NCBI GenBank assembly: GCA_016198745.1
Contig: JACQHZ010000026.1
Span: 1-43,977 of the forward strand
Source: Verrucomicrobiota bacterium
GTDB taxonomy: Bacteria > Verrucomicrobiota > Verrucomicrobiia > JABWAM01
Reading direction: 5' to 3'
Length of the DNA stretch: 43,977 nucleotides
Of this stretch, positions 17,601-25,937 are shown piece after piece. Each line of letters opens with the position of its first letter. The first letter of the stretch is position 1. The notes below the pieces were generated by a model that was not told the origin of the DNA, did no database searches, and saw only the letters and a program-made list of their open reading frames with translations. Made by a program: the position numbers and the translations under genes.

Positions 17601-18780
17601 GCAGAATGTATTCGTCTTTGGCGATGCCGACGCGGGGGTTGCCTGGTTGCTGGCCGCAATCCAGGGGACAACTCCTCCCAGCCCCTTCAGCGAGTTAGCC
17701 GCGCGCATTACCCCGAAAGATGCAACTGCGCCAGCCTACGCGAAAAAATTTTCTGTCGCGAAAACCATTCCGACCTACGACACGCCGGTTGGAATCGGCG
17801 CCAGTCCCGATGGACGCACGACCTATGTTGCTCTCTACGACGGATCGGTCTTGGCTTATGACCGGGGGGGCAAAGAACTCTGGAACACTCCGGCGTTGCT
17901 CGAAGCATCCGCTTTGGCGGTGAGTCCCAAGGGAGATCGGATTGCCGTGGCAGGTTATCCGGGTTTGCTGGTGCTCGATGCCGCGAGCGGCAAGGGGTTG
18001 GACGGCTATCGCGCCGCGCCCAAAGCCATCGGCAATGGGGTTCTGATCAATCGCATTGTCAACATCGCATGGAACAGCGATGGTTCCAAAGTGGCGGGAG
18101 GATGGGTGCAAAACATCCACAAGGGTACGCTCAAAGCCGACCCGCAACCCGTGATCATTCTCGACGCCAACGGCAAACGTCTCGCCAGCCCGCAGGGATT
18201 TGACGGCAACGTTTACGGCGTAGCCTTTGTGCCCGGCAGCGACACGCTGCTGATCGGCACGGACAAGCTTACCGCGATCAATGCGTCCAATGGCGCCGCG
18301 CTTTGGAGCAACGACATCAGCGGCGCCCAATCGTTCGCGTTCAGCGCTGACGGCCAAACCGCCGCGGCGGGAGGGTGGGGCAAGAACGCGGGCCGGTTCA
18401 ATCTCAGCGATGGCAAGCTCATTCAATCGGCGACCTTCGATTCCATCGTGGGAGGGACTGCATTTCTGCCGGATGGAGATGTGGCGGTGGCGGTGTGGGG
18501 AGGAACCCATCCGTTGTACGTCCTGCATGCTGGGGCGGAGAAATCGGAAGCATTCTTTCAGTCGCAGTTCGGTTTCCATAACGTGATTTGGTCCGAGGCG
18601 GATCACGGGTTGGTCGCAACCGAAGAGGGCGGGAAGGTCTGGCTCCTCGGCGCGGACGGCCAGCCCCAGGCGATGCTCGACGAGGAAAGCGGCACGACCG
18701 CTTATCGTCTTCTGCCGCGCGACAAAGATGTGATGGTCGCGCGCATGAACCGCGTTGTTCAACAACTGACGCTGGAATGA
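14611..18780 (+). CDS. Large exported putative glycoside hydrolase with C-terminal propeller
   Basis: 1389 residues from the ATG at 14611 (signal peptide WIVIFGAAISSLAARTYAAD). An upstream in-frame ATG at 14593 overlaps the previous gene and only adds hydrophilic residues. After an Ig-like domain (about 25-125), a TIM-barrel-like part carries GGGHQLDLQLENDWGDPW, then HVFDEPGLTWW (D236/E237 a likely acid) and EILSGHGQYSDL. Later sections include a flavodoxin-like or amidotransferase-like domain (KVIFCPALTIATPKFRKALE) as in GH42 beta-galactosidases, and a WD/PQQ-type propeller from about 1055 (GIGASPDGRTTYVALYDGSV). The first 700 residues are paralogous to the protein at 25938-29399. No named GH family could be assigned by eye; architecture suggests clan GH-A. 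Confidence 0.75.
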   Translation: MKFPEESRKWIVIFGAAISSLAARTYAADGIELSLASTRTRFTVAEPVELAALYKNDGGNAKSLSVEIRHEDGSAFSLSVPVDAASGQSQSRLVTLQPGALKAGVYQAAVKLDSETKPVEFAVHPDEHSNAYWTAQWVHHGATRETTLAKGGWMYLNGDYVSLHPRKPAPNDIAEGYVAAGMKPYALMICGGGHQLDLQLENDWGDPWVQRAVIWKMQLGALSNRLYPISGLHVFDEPGLTWWPIKDSAGKPVGMNPYSIPHQLEEFKKVNGKEMPSGKFEDTLPTYAGRMDDWLAFMDMRMKYLEQAWYGSVWGTRSVAPQLGTVNQVSSSYAPHDATDGVDSRQNRPYEILSGHGQYSDLPFGTLQPLRGAEGNRGFSWDKPHYYLPMWYTHTWATIRAAVWISWVSKLEGMLYTPEQDFGLNNGPCGYFGSDTIFEIAEINRRLAMVGGVMNQLPQTLAPVAVMQSHTQVAWDIATLNHPQLTKSGSPPYASTHRDAVNACFFRLLDAGMIPNTVDEVETIEKGAEFLKQWKVIFCPALTIATPKFRKALEDYVAAGGKLIQFKGDKLMISGSIVADHTVPDPMEYYEKNIKANQDAAAKAKTAGDAAGETAANAVAYKASTDLAYRQWNNAGAPNFAAELAEWLGPQPYAGSNREILLAVHSAGDAHYLLVANNAQSKENPRMIKHELIPAETTVQIPAGGVIYDLFNGGKVNVADGGVRLKLAAGDGACLLHLPEPPAKMKLSAEVRDGDKLEVQLTWGKTGYLPFRLRIFDPAGNKAGDYYRATTPGKGEPSFRHVYALGKNSAPGRWRVVVDEWLTGARVERTFSVKSVAETKIARVGTDPVSIYVEDGRRITDLFAGKLVEPDWKQLNWDAKRVFALDPKRFAVFAPTNQVAAAGKVVAALSGKGLSVELNPKYESVPFKREPNRGVSGPVGPESNFENIYANTIVLPGHPLAEQSWNRGHINRPVTAAFPGPGRAYIQWGSSCYQAGWQNVFVFGDADAGVAWLLAAIQGTTPPSPFSELAARITPKDATAPAYAKKFSVAKTIPTYDTPVGIGASPDGRTTYVALYDGSVLAYDRGGKELWNTPALLEASALAVSPKGDRIAVAGYPGLLVLDAASGKGLDGYRAAPKAIGNGVLINRIVNIAWNSDGSKVAGGWVQNIHKGTLKADPQPVIILDANGKRLASPQGFDGNVYGVAFVPGSDTLLIGTDKLTAINASNGAALWSNDISGAQSFAFSADGQTAAAGGWGKNAGRFNLSDGKLIQSATFDSIVGGTAFLPDGDVAVAVWGGTHPLYVLHAGAEKSEAFFQSQFGFHNVIWSEADHGLVATEEGGKVWLLGADGQPQAMLDEESGTTAYRLLPRDKDVMVARMNRVVQQLTLE

Positions 18781-18811
18781 ACTTCTGCGCGCTCCAGTCA
18801 AAAGGCACTCC

Positions 18812-19942
18812 ATGAAAGAAATCGGTTTCTGGGATTACACCTGCCCGCGGCACGGCTCATTGGAACGCTACTCTCAGCAAGACTGGGACCGCCTGCTGGA
18901 CGACATGGCGGCGGGCGGATTCAACTCGCTGGTCTTGTGCGTGAAGTGGCTGACCACAGGTTATCGTTCCAGACTTTCGTGGCTCGATCAGGACAGTCAA
19001 TGCACCTCCATCTCTTCAGATAATGTCCTGATCCATTACGCATTTCAGCAAGCGCGCAAACGCGGTATGCGCCTCTGGCTGCTGGCTGTTGTCACCCAAT
19101 ATCACATCCCCAGCTTCGGGATCGAGCCCGCGCGTTCCACCGCGCGCTGGGGTGATATCGGGATGTACGACCCTGATCAGCCGGGAATTGCCGAGCGCAT
19201 CCTGGAACTGGTTGATGAAATCATCGGTCTTTTTGGCAGCGAAGTGGATGGCCTGATTGTGGAAATGGAATTCTGCGACGCGGATGCCTTCCACCGTGTT
19301 CCGATTTATAACCAGTGGGCCCAGGCCAATGGACGTCCGGAATTTTCCAAAATCAAGGAGGTCATACTCGAACCGCGCAGTTACCCGTTCAGCGAGTGGC
19401 GCGACTTTACCACCGATCGCCGCATCGAGATGTTGCAACGCATCGAAAAGATGGTGAGGACCAAAGGTTTTCAAGGACCGCTCTCGACCATTTCCGAAGT
19501 GGGCAACGGGGACATGATCCTGGTCGGCAACGTCAATCTGGCACGTCTGCGCGCGGGGCTGCCCCATTGGTCGCTGGTGACGTATGACAGCATCTACGAC
19601 CGCCGGGTCAATCGGCTGGCAACCATGGATTTCTGCGTCAATCAACCCCACCGACTCGGCTTTGAAGTGAATTTTCTCACGCGCGGGGTCATGACGTTCG
19701 GAGCGGACTGGGGCGACAAGGTCGATAATCTGGCCGAACAGTGGCAGATGTCGCTCGAAGACGCCGAGTCCCATCAACCCGAACGCCTTTGGTTCATGGG
19801 CAGTGATGCCCGGTTGGACGGGCTTGTTTGCAGCAATGTCAAGTTGCCCAAATGGGGATTTGCGGACGGCCGCACGGCGCGGACTCGATTGATGCAGATG
19901 GCTTCAAACACATTGGGGCGTCAACCACCGCGGAAGAGATGA
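18812..19942 (+). CDS. Putative TIM-barrel glycosidase-like protein, cytoplasmic
   Basis: 376 residues, no signal peptide. The N-terminus MKEIGFWDYTCPRHGSLERY leads into a pattern typical of (beta/alpha)8 barrels of glycosidases: DMAAGGFNSLVLCVKW, RKRGMRLWLLAVV, VDGLIVEMEFCDAD (E151 or E153 possible acid), WSLVTYDSIYD and GVMTFGADWGD. No family name can be given with confidence. It follows the large enzyme by 31 bases and precedes the 753-residue enzyme by 50 bases, so all three probably act on the same saccharide, this one on oligomers inside the cell. Confidence 0.65.
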   Translation: MKEIGFWDYTCPRHGSLERYSQQDWDRLLDDMAAGGFNSLVLCVKWLTTGYRSRLSWLDQDSQCTSISSDNVLIHYAFQQARKRGMRLWLLAVVTQYHIPSFGIEPARSTARWGDIGMYDPDQPGIAERILELVDEIIGLFGSEVDGLIVEMEFCDADAFHRVPIYNQWAQANGRPEFSKIKEVILEPRSYPFSEWRDFTTDRRIEMLQRIEKMVRTKGFQGPLSTISEVGNGDMILVGNVNLARLRAGLPHWSLVTYDSIYDRRVNRLATMDFCVNQPHRLGFEVNFLTRGVMTFGADWGDKVDNLAEQWQMSLEDAESHQPERLWFMGSDARLDGLVCSNVKLPKWGFADGRTARTRLMQMASNTLGRQPPRKR

Positions 19943-19992
19943 AGCAACAACCGGTTCAGTAAAGAACGCTGGCCCCCCCTGAATCCACCTAT

Positions 19993-22254
19993 ATGCCGAA
20001 ACCATCCTTTCTTGTTCGGTGGATGCCGCGAAATGGCCTGACGTTCGACTGGGCGACGCCGGTGGGGCTCCGTCTGGCGGCAGTCTCCATCCGGCTGCGC
20101 ATCCGGGGTTCCAGCGTTTTTTACGTCTGGGGAGGCGTTGACTCCGGCGAGGGACCGCCTCTCTGGGCCGAACCCAAATTGGACATTCTGTTGTTCGGCC
20201 CCGCATCGCCATCACGAGGAATCCACCATCGCGTCGAACCTGTCGGAAGAGATGCATGGAGGGTGATCGCAACCGGCGAACGCGCGGAAGCAACTCTCGA
20301 TCTTGCCCTGCGGGAAGGCGACCTGCGCGCGGCGCTCTCCATCCGCAACCCCCAGAAAATCGGCGGAAGGCCGCTTCCGCTTTGCGCCGTGGAATTGCGC
20401 TTTGGGGATCTGGATCTTGGATCGGACGCCATTTACACCTGCGCCCACTCGTATGGTGGCGGCGCCCATGGTCACCGCGAAATCCGTCGTCTCGAACCAC
20501 CCGGCGTTTCTTTCGTCCACGGCTGCATTGGCCAGGCCCTGCCGCTGGTTTACTTGCATAGTCCTGGAAAAAATCGCGGCTTGCAGTTTGAGTTTATGCT
20601 TAATGAAAGGCCGATGGCGTGGTTGCGCCCCAGTTCCACTTCCGCGCGCGCCCACTGGTGCGTCGCGTGGTCCACCGAGCGTCTGCTCGAACCGGGACAG
20701 ATTCACGCCTACGGCGGCGCGCTCGGCTTTTCGGCCTACACGGGAAGGCCGGTGCAGCAGATGCGCCGCTGGCGCGATGCCGCCACGGAACGGTATGGCT
20801 TGGTGTCGCCTCCGACGCCCAAGTGGGCGCGCCGGGCCAATATCATCGAATGGAACATGAATCCGAAGTCGGGCAATGGATTCACCCGCCTGGACGATCC
20901 GAAGGCCCGGACCATGCTCGAACGCTGGAAAGGGATGGGTTACACGGCCATTTTCGCCGTCTCCTGCAATCACGTGGGACAAAACTGGCTCAGCCCTTTC
21001 GATTACGCCCCATGCAAAGCGGTGGGCGGGCAGGAAGCGGAAAAGGTCGCGCTCCGGTGGGCGCACGAACTGGGTTTTCATATTTTCCTGTGGGTCACCA
21101 CCGTCGGCATGGACCGCGATGCGCCGGAAGTGCGCGAGCATCGGGACTGGTTTACCCATCGCCCGAATGGCGCATTGTTTTACGCGTGGGATTCGCGCCC
21201 CGACAACAATTACATCGGCTATGCGCCCGATGCCGACCCGCTCTCCGCCGGCTGGCGGCAGTGGTTGAAGGATCAGGTGAGCGCCCTCATTGCTCGCGGC
21301 TACGATGGGATTTATGTGGATGGCTGCATTCCTCGCGCGAGCAATCACGCGCGTTGGTCCTGGCCCGGCGAAGGACGCAACGGCGTCGAGAACCAGGTGC
21401 GCGACCTGGCGGCGCATGTGCGGCGGTTGGGGAAAAATCTGATCACGTTTGTCGAGGACGAAAGTCTGTCAACGCAAACCGCGGGGGAAGTGGTTCAGGG
21501 CCGTTATCACCCCGTCGCGCCGGCCTTCAAAAAAGAGTCTTGGGATCACGGAATGGGCGGCGGGCCAAAACCGGCGGTGACGCCGCCCGCGCGCATTCCG
21601 CCGGAAATGGCTCGCGACTATCTGCTCATCCGCTATGCCTCCCTCCTGCCCGGCGTCGTGAGCAACGACATTTTGGAAGGTTACATCTCGGAAGCCGCCC
21701 GTCCCTGGACGGTGCAATCTCTGATGGCGGGAATTGTGCCGAAAACGCACAGCGAATATGTGTCCGACCCCGGCAGGTTTCGTCCCCTGCCGGTTGGCGA
21801 TAAACCGCCCGATGCGGAACAGGAACCGAACCATCGCCGGCGCGGACATCAGGAGTTTGTGGAATTGCTGCAATTCTGCCGCGACAAACCACTCGTGCGG
21901 GAAGCCCCCCGTTCAATCGAGGGAGTTCTCGTGGAGGGCGATGCCGCGGTGGTGGGGCTGCTCCGCCCCTCGCCGAAAAAGGCGCTGCTGACGCTGATTC
22001 AGTTTGCGAATCGTCCGGCGCGCGTTTCGGTTCGTCTGGCTGACCCCGCGGATATTCCCGTCGTCGAGCAGGCGGTCGCCGGCCAACCGCACCGACGCGC
22101 CTGGAGGGCGCAGGAAATCCTGAGATCCATGGTGGACAAATGCCCCGCCGGACCGGATACGATTTCGGGCGACTCGGCCATGGGCGTAAATCTTGCCCCC
22201 TTCGGTTTTCGAATTTTCATGCTGACTCCTCTGATCCATTCTCAACTGGGTTAG
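19993..22254 (+). CDS. GH36/GH-D-like or DUF6259-like TIM-barrel enzyme, cytoplasmic
   Basis: 753 residues without a signal peptide. An N-terminal beta-sandwich (about 1-270) precedes a barrel opening at RRANIIEWNMNPKSGNGF. Barrel strands include GMGYTAIFAVSCNHVGQNWL, LGFHIFLWVTTVGMDRDA, ARGYDGIYVDGCIPRASNHA (D443 a candidate nucleophile) and KNLITFVEDESLS (E488 to E490 a candidate acid). The pattern GYDGIYVDG after the sixth strand is common in clan GH-D (alpha-galactosidases) and in DUF6259 proteins. A C-terminal beta domain ends the protein (KKALLTLIQFANRPARVSV). It probably removes terminal sugars from oligosaccharides imported by the cassette, an inference from context. Confidence 0.7.
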   Translation: MPKPSFLVRWMPRNGLTFDWATPVGLRLAAVSIRLRIRGSSVFYVWGGVDSGEGPPLWAEPKLDILLFGPASPSRGIHHRVEPVGRDAWRVIATGERAEATLDLALREGDLRAALSIRNPQKIGGRPLPLCAVELRFGDLDLGSDAIYTCAHSYGGGAHGHREIRRLEPPGVSFVHGCIGQALPLVYLHSPGKNRGLQFEFMLNERPMAWLRPSSTSARAHWCVAWSTERLLEPGQIHAYGGALGFSAYTGRPVQQMRRWRDAATERYGLVSPPTPKWARRANIIEWNMNPKSGNGFTRLDDPKARTMLERWKGMGYTAIFAVSCNHVGQNWLSPFDYAPCKAVGGQEAEKVALRWAHELGFHIFLWVTTVGMDRDAPEVREHRDWFTHRPNGALFYAWDSRPDNNYIGYAPDADPLSAGWRQWLKDQVSALIARGYDGIYVDGCIPRASNHARWSWPGEGRNGVENQVRDLAAHVRRLGKNLITFVEDESLSTQTAGEVVQGRYHPVAPAFKKESWDHGMGGGPKPAVTPPARIPPEMARDYLLIRYASLLPGVVSNDILEGYISEAARPWTVQSLMAGIVPKTHSEYVSDPGRFRPLPVGDKPPDAEQEPNHRRRGHQEFVELLQFCRDKPLVREAPRSIEGVLVEGDAAVVGLLRPSPKKALLTLIQFANRPARVSVRLADPADIPVVEQAVAGQPHRRAWRAQEILRSMVDKCPAGPDTISGDSAMGVNLAPFGFRIFMLTPLIHSQLG

Positions 22255-22276
22255 TTTGCGAACATTTTTCCTGCAC

Positions 22277-23851
22277 TCAACGCATCTTTCCGTCGAGCGA
22301 AACGCATTGGCTGTCGCGAATGAGCGCGACGCGGCCCGTGAAGCGAATTCCCTCATGCTCGATTTCCCGTCGCTCGGGAGCAAGGAGAACCGCATCCTCG
22401 CCCCAGTCGCCCGTGACTTTCAACAAGCGCTTGGCGGGCATAAAGACCGCCGTGGGCGGCGGTTGGCCTGGGGGAAGCGGAGTCAGCACCACGAGGTAAT
22501 CGCCCACGCCGGACTGTTCGATGCGGATGTGCCGCTGGACGGAATACTGGTCGGCCGCGATCTGGGCGGGCGCCGGCAACAGCACCTGAACGTCGAGGTC
22601 CACGCCGAATCGGCCACGGAACCGGGCGCGCTGCGGACCGAGTTCGACCGCGTCGGCGAGCGCGTGCAGCCACCACGTGGACGGCAACGTCGTGCACGGG
22701 ATGTGGTCGTAGAGGACGAAATAGTGCGGTTTGACAAACAAGATGAAACGCCGGTGTTCGATCCGCGGGACGCGAGTTGAATTCAAATAAGATACATTTT
22801 CGGGGATGACGTACTCAACGGGCAAGTACGCCACCAGCAGATCGGCTTCGGGCGCGCTGCGCCACAATTCCGGCGGCAACGCGGTCTCCGCGCCAAGGTA
22901 CGCCGAGGTCGTGCGTCCGCCGAAGGTAATGCACGTGTGTTTCCACGTCTCGTAGCCGCCCTCAGCTCTCCCCTGGTGGGTGGCGTGATAACCGAAATCG
23001 CCGATCACCGGCGCGCCGTGCGCATAAAGCACCAGCCCGCCTTCATCGCGGCAATTGTGATGCGTCGCCGGGCCGCATTTGATCCATGCGAACACATCGC
23101 CGCCGCGCATCACTACGCCGAGTCCCTGAACCAATTTACTCGCCAGCTCCAGCGCGACGTTCTCCAGGCGGGGTCGGCCGAGCGCGATCAAGCTGAACGC
23201 CGAATAATTGGTCGCGAACTCCTGCGGGCCCAGCCGCCACGCCGACATCAACCGCCGCGCATACGCGGGGTCGCTGTCGGCATAGATTCCCGCCGCCACG
23301 GCCAGGGTCATCGGCACGAGATAGCCGCTGCAATCGCAGCCCGAGTTGCCCCAGTTGGCGAGCAGCGCCGCGCGGCCATCGGCAGGCGGATTGAGGTTCG
23401 ACGACGCGGCCGCCATCTCCGTGCCGCTCTCCGTGAGCGCCGCAGGCGGGGTCAGCATGTCGAGGAAGAATCCGAAGGTGGCTTTGAATCGCGGATGATC
23501 GAAGAAGTCGCGGCGGCCGCCCGCGCGTAACGCGACCGCCAGCTGCGTGAGCATAATCAACTCATGCGCATGGTAGTTCACGCTTTCGCAGTAGCCGCCC
23601 GATTCGTAAAAACACGCCCCGAGGTTGCGCTCGAATAATTCGATGCCCGCCCCGATCCACTCCGACGCGGCGGGGTGTTCGGGATACGCAAGGCCAACGA
23701 GCGCAAAACTGGTGTAATACTCGGCGCTGAAGTTCGGCGGGCAAATCGAATCGCCGATGTCGTCCCAATACTCCTCTCCGTGCGCGCGCGGGTCAAACCG
23801 GTCGCGGAACACGTTGTCCCACGGCCAGAAATCGAAGTCGAAAAGACTTGG
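22277..23851 (-). pseudogene. Heparinase II/III family protein, 5' truncated
   Basis: The minus-strand frame gives about 520 residues from the middle of the alpha/alpha toroid to the C-terminal beta-sandwich. Visible signatures are ESGGYCESVNYHAHELIML (the catalytic-tyrosine/histidine region), KCGPATHHNCRDEGGLVLYA (the metal and histidine loop of the beta domain) and EHRRFILFVKPHYFVLYDH. Intact polysaccharide lyases of this family have a further 200-350 N-terminal residues. Here a TGA at 23852-23854 stops the frame just upstream, and only a GTG (23812) could serve as start. The beginning has been lost next to the inverted-repeat block at 23861-24135. It is convergent with the 753-residue gene, 22 bases apart. 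Confidence 0.8.
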
Positions 23852-23860
23852 TCATCATCC

Positions 23861-24135
23861 GTAACTTCTCAGGTTCACGGTTCAAGGGTTCACGGTTCAG
23901 CGGTTGGAAAAGCATGAAAATCGGTAACTACTCAGCTATCTGATTGGGAGCCAGAAAAAATGTTTACCACGATGATCGCGGAGGGCGACGCTCCGTCGTC
24001 GCCTGGGTGGCACTGACGGAGCAGTGCCCTCCGGGGTGAAATTCCTCCGCATACCTGAGTAGTTACAAAAATCGAGCGTTTTCACTTATAGCCCTTGAAC
24101 CATTGAACCGTGAACCTGACAACCTGAGCAGTTAC
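23861..24135. repeat. Nested inverted repeats (MITE-like block)
   Basis: Two pairs of related 12-mers are nested: GTAACTTCTCAG (23861-23872) with CTGAGCAGTTAC (24124-24135), and inside them GTAACTACTCAG (23924-23935) with CTGAGTAGTTAC (24055-24066), the latter perfect. A longer inverted pair links GGTTCACGGTTCAAGGG (23872-23888) with the stretch around 24092-24117. The centre is GC-rich (GGAGGGCGACGCTCCGTCG). No ORF is convincing inside, and the block marks the break point of the heparinase gene. Confidence 0.7.
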
Positions 24136-24144
24136 CATCATCCT

Positions 24145-24507
24145 TTACATCTGTTTCCAAAAATAGCCCCAGGTGTTTCTCAACCAGATCGAAGCGCCTT
24201 TGGTGAGATCCACGTCCCTGATCCCGCTGGTCATCAGCGGGATGTCCAAAATCCAGTCGAATTCCCATCCACCATAATCCTGGCGGGATTCGCTATCCCG
24301 GAAGAGGTTGTTGGTCCAGGCGTTCGCGTAAACAATTCCTTTGCCGAGTTTATGGCGGTAAACAAACGGCAGGGAACCGGCGGGGAATTTTCCGACGGCA
24401 ATCATCTCCGCGCCCTTGACCAAACCAGGGACGGGAGTGAATGTGTCGTCGTCCGTGGAACGGAAGCCAAGCAGCGTAAGTTTTTCGGGGTAGGCAGGAA
24501 TTCGCAT
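24145..24507 (-). pseudogene. C-terminal fragment of an unidentified enzyme
   Basis: About 120 residues that look like a protein tail rather than a complete gene: LTLLGFRSTDDDTFTPVPGL, then PFVYRHKLGKGIVYANAW and GASIWLRNTWGYFWKQM. The GKGIVYANAW strand followed by a closing helix resembles amidotransferase-like or beta-galactosidase C-terminal parts in which a final sugar-enzyme domain checks access, but no family can be named. The codons upstream (minus strand beyond 24507) run directly into the IS4-like element at about 24515, which probably truncated the gene. The ATG at 24507 is therefore likely not a true start. Confidence 0.55.
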
Positions 24508-24551
24508 TATGGGTTTTGATGGTAGGGCGCGCTCCCATAAGCGTTAACTTG

Positions 24552-24580
24552 TTGACAGATTGGCGGGACGGTTCTAACCT
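24552..24580 (+). promoter_or_regulatory. Consensus promoter of the IS4-type transposase
   Basis: TTGACA (24552-24557), a 17-base spacer and TAACCT (24575-24580) lie seven bases before the transposase ATG at 24588. The fit to a sigma-70 promoter is good. The short distance to the ATG resembles that of the three pseudopilin promoters and would also give an almost leaderless mRNA. Confidence 0.6.
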
Positions 24581-24587
24581 GCACCGC

Positions 24588-25166
24588 ATGAGAGCATTAA
24601 GAATCGATGACGATTGGCGGACACTGATTTCGGTGTTTCCGAAGAATTGGCAAGCGCTGGGCACACAGACCAAGGCAACGAATTATATGCGGGGGTTTTC
24701 TTCTGCCGAAGTGTTGCTGCGCACGTTGCTTTTGCATATTGGTCAAGGCTACTCGCTCAAGGAAACCGCAACCCGGGCGAAGTTGGCGAAATTAGCGGCA
24801 GTATCCGGTGTGGCATTGTTTAAGCGGCTGAAGAAATCCGAACAATGGTTGAGAAGTTTGTGTTTGGCTCTGTTAGAAGAAAATGGGGTGGATCCTCGAA
24901 GGTTTGATCCGGACTTGCGGTTTCGAGTGGTCGATGGTTCGGTGGTGAAGGAACCGGGCAAGACTGGCAGCCAATGGCGATTTTTATTCAGTTTGAAGCT
25001 GCCGAGTTTGGAATGCGACCAATTTGATTTAACTCCGACGGGGGGTAAGGCCAAGAAAGAGCGTTTCATGCTCAGAATACAATGGCAAGGGGCCCAAGAA
25101 TTAGCAACCGATTCAATTTGCATTCAGAATTTCCGTGGGTTTAGATTACCAAGATATGGCGCGTAA
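24588..25166 (+). pseudogene. IS4-family transposase, 3' truncated
   Basis: Starting MRALRIDDDWRTLISVFPKN, the first 160 or so residues match IS4-type transposases: GQGYSLKETATRAK, VSGVALFKRLKKSEQWLR and the first catalytic Asp in RFRVVDGSVVKEPGKTGSQW (D116). Family members are about 400-450 residues, with the second Asp and the Glu further on. Here homology ends near 25075 and the frame closes at 25166 inside the next gene's promoter. The element is inactive. It lies between an enzyme tail on the minus strand and a regulator remnant, and its insertion or a later deletion explains why both are damaged. Confidence 0.85.
25110..25129 (+). promoter_or_regulatory. Candidate operator, copy 1
   Basis: GATTCAATTTGCATTCAGAA lies 27 bases before the ATG of the regulator remnant (25156). 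Nineteen of its 20 bases recur at 29555-29574, in front of the large glycosidase gene that starts at 29399 on the minus strand. Placement before a regulator and a probable target gene suggests a shared binding site. Confidence 0.5.
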
Positions 25167-25786
25167 ACCCGTTGATCGCATCCTGCCGGCCTTGGGCGCA
25201 GCCCATCCTGAATTCAGGGGATTTTCGGCTCAAGAGAACAAGGCCGCAACCATCCTCAAAAGTCTATTTTTTGAACCTGGAACGGGGATTGACCCAGTGC
25301 ATCAGCGCCTGGCAACGGGAGGGGTTTGACTCGATCGTGGTTTTGGAAACCCCCGCCAACCACGCCGAACATGACCTTGCCATCGTGAAAAAAACGCTTC
25401 AATTGCACCGCGTCCGCCACTCGATCATGGATGTGGTCAGCGCGGAGATTCCCAACCAGGTTCGCCGATTGATCAAGCGATCCAACGTGGGAATCATGGT
25501 TGTGTATCACAGTTGGTACGAGTCCCTGTGCAATCAGTTCCCGCAAGTCATGGAACAACTTTTCATGGGATGCCGCGTATTGTTGGCGCAAGGGCCGGTC
25601 TATCATCCCGCATTTCACGGCAAGAAACTGCTTGTGGATTCGATCAGCTGGAATTACCGCGAGATTGCCAAGCGAATTGTCCTGGACCTCAATGCCGGGA
25701 AAATTGACACCCCCGACCGGCTGGCAACCTTTCACACCCGTTACGAGCCCCGGGTGGACCTGGGAACGGTTTCAAGGGAGATTTAA
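25156..25786 (+). pseudogene. GntR/LacI-type regulator lacking its DNA-binding domain
   Basis: The first 37 residues (MARKPVDRILPALGAAHPEF...) align with the start of the intact regulator at 32409-33542 (MARKPVTRSLPALRNACPHF...). At about 25262 the sequence jumps, out of frame, to the equivalent of intact residue 205 (YFLNLERGLTQCISAWQREG) and then runs to the same C-terminus (DLGTVSREI versus DLGSVSRDI). Roughly 167 residues, including the whole winged helix and half of the sensor domain, are gone. The fragment cannot bind DNA. The promoter region with its candidate operator remains. Confidence 0.8.
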
Positions 25787-25837
25787 CATAGTTATACCAT
25801 TTCTACTTCAAAAATGGACTTGTCAAGCGGCTGGCTG

Positions 25838-25855
25838 CCCCGAAAGCTTTCGGGG
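25838..25855. terminator. Perfect 18-bp palindrome between convergent genes
   Basis: CCCCGAAAGCTTTCGGGG lies between the regulator remnant (plus, ends 25786) and the large enzyme (minus, ends 25938). It could stop transcription from both sides, although no long T tract follows. A second GC-rich inverted segment lies at about 25861-25898. Confidence 0.4.
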
Positions 25856-25937
25856 TGAGCGCCGTAAGGCGGTGGCCGACGGTCATAGACCGCCGCTACA
25901 GCAACGGCAATCACCCACAATTGATGTGTAGATGGTA

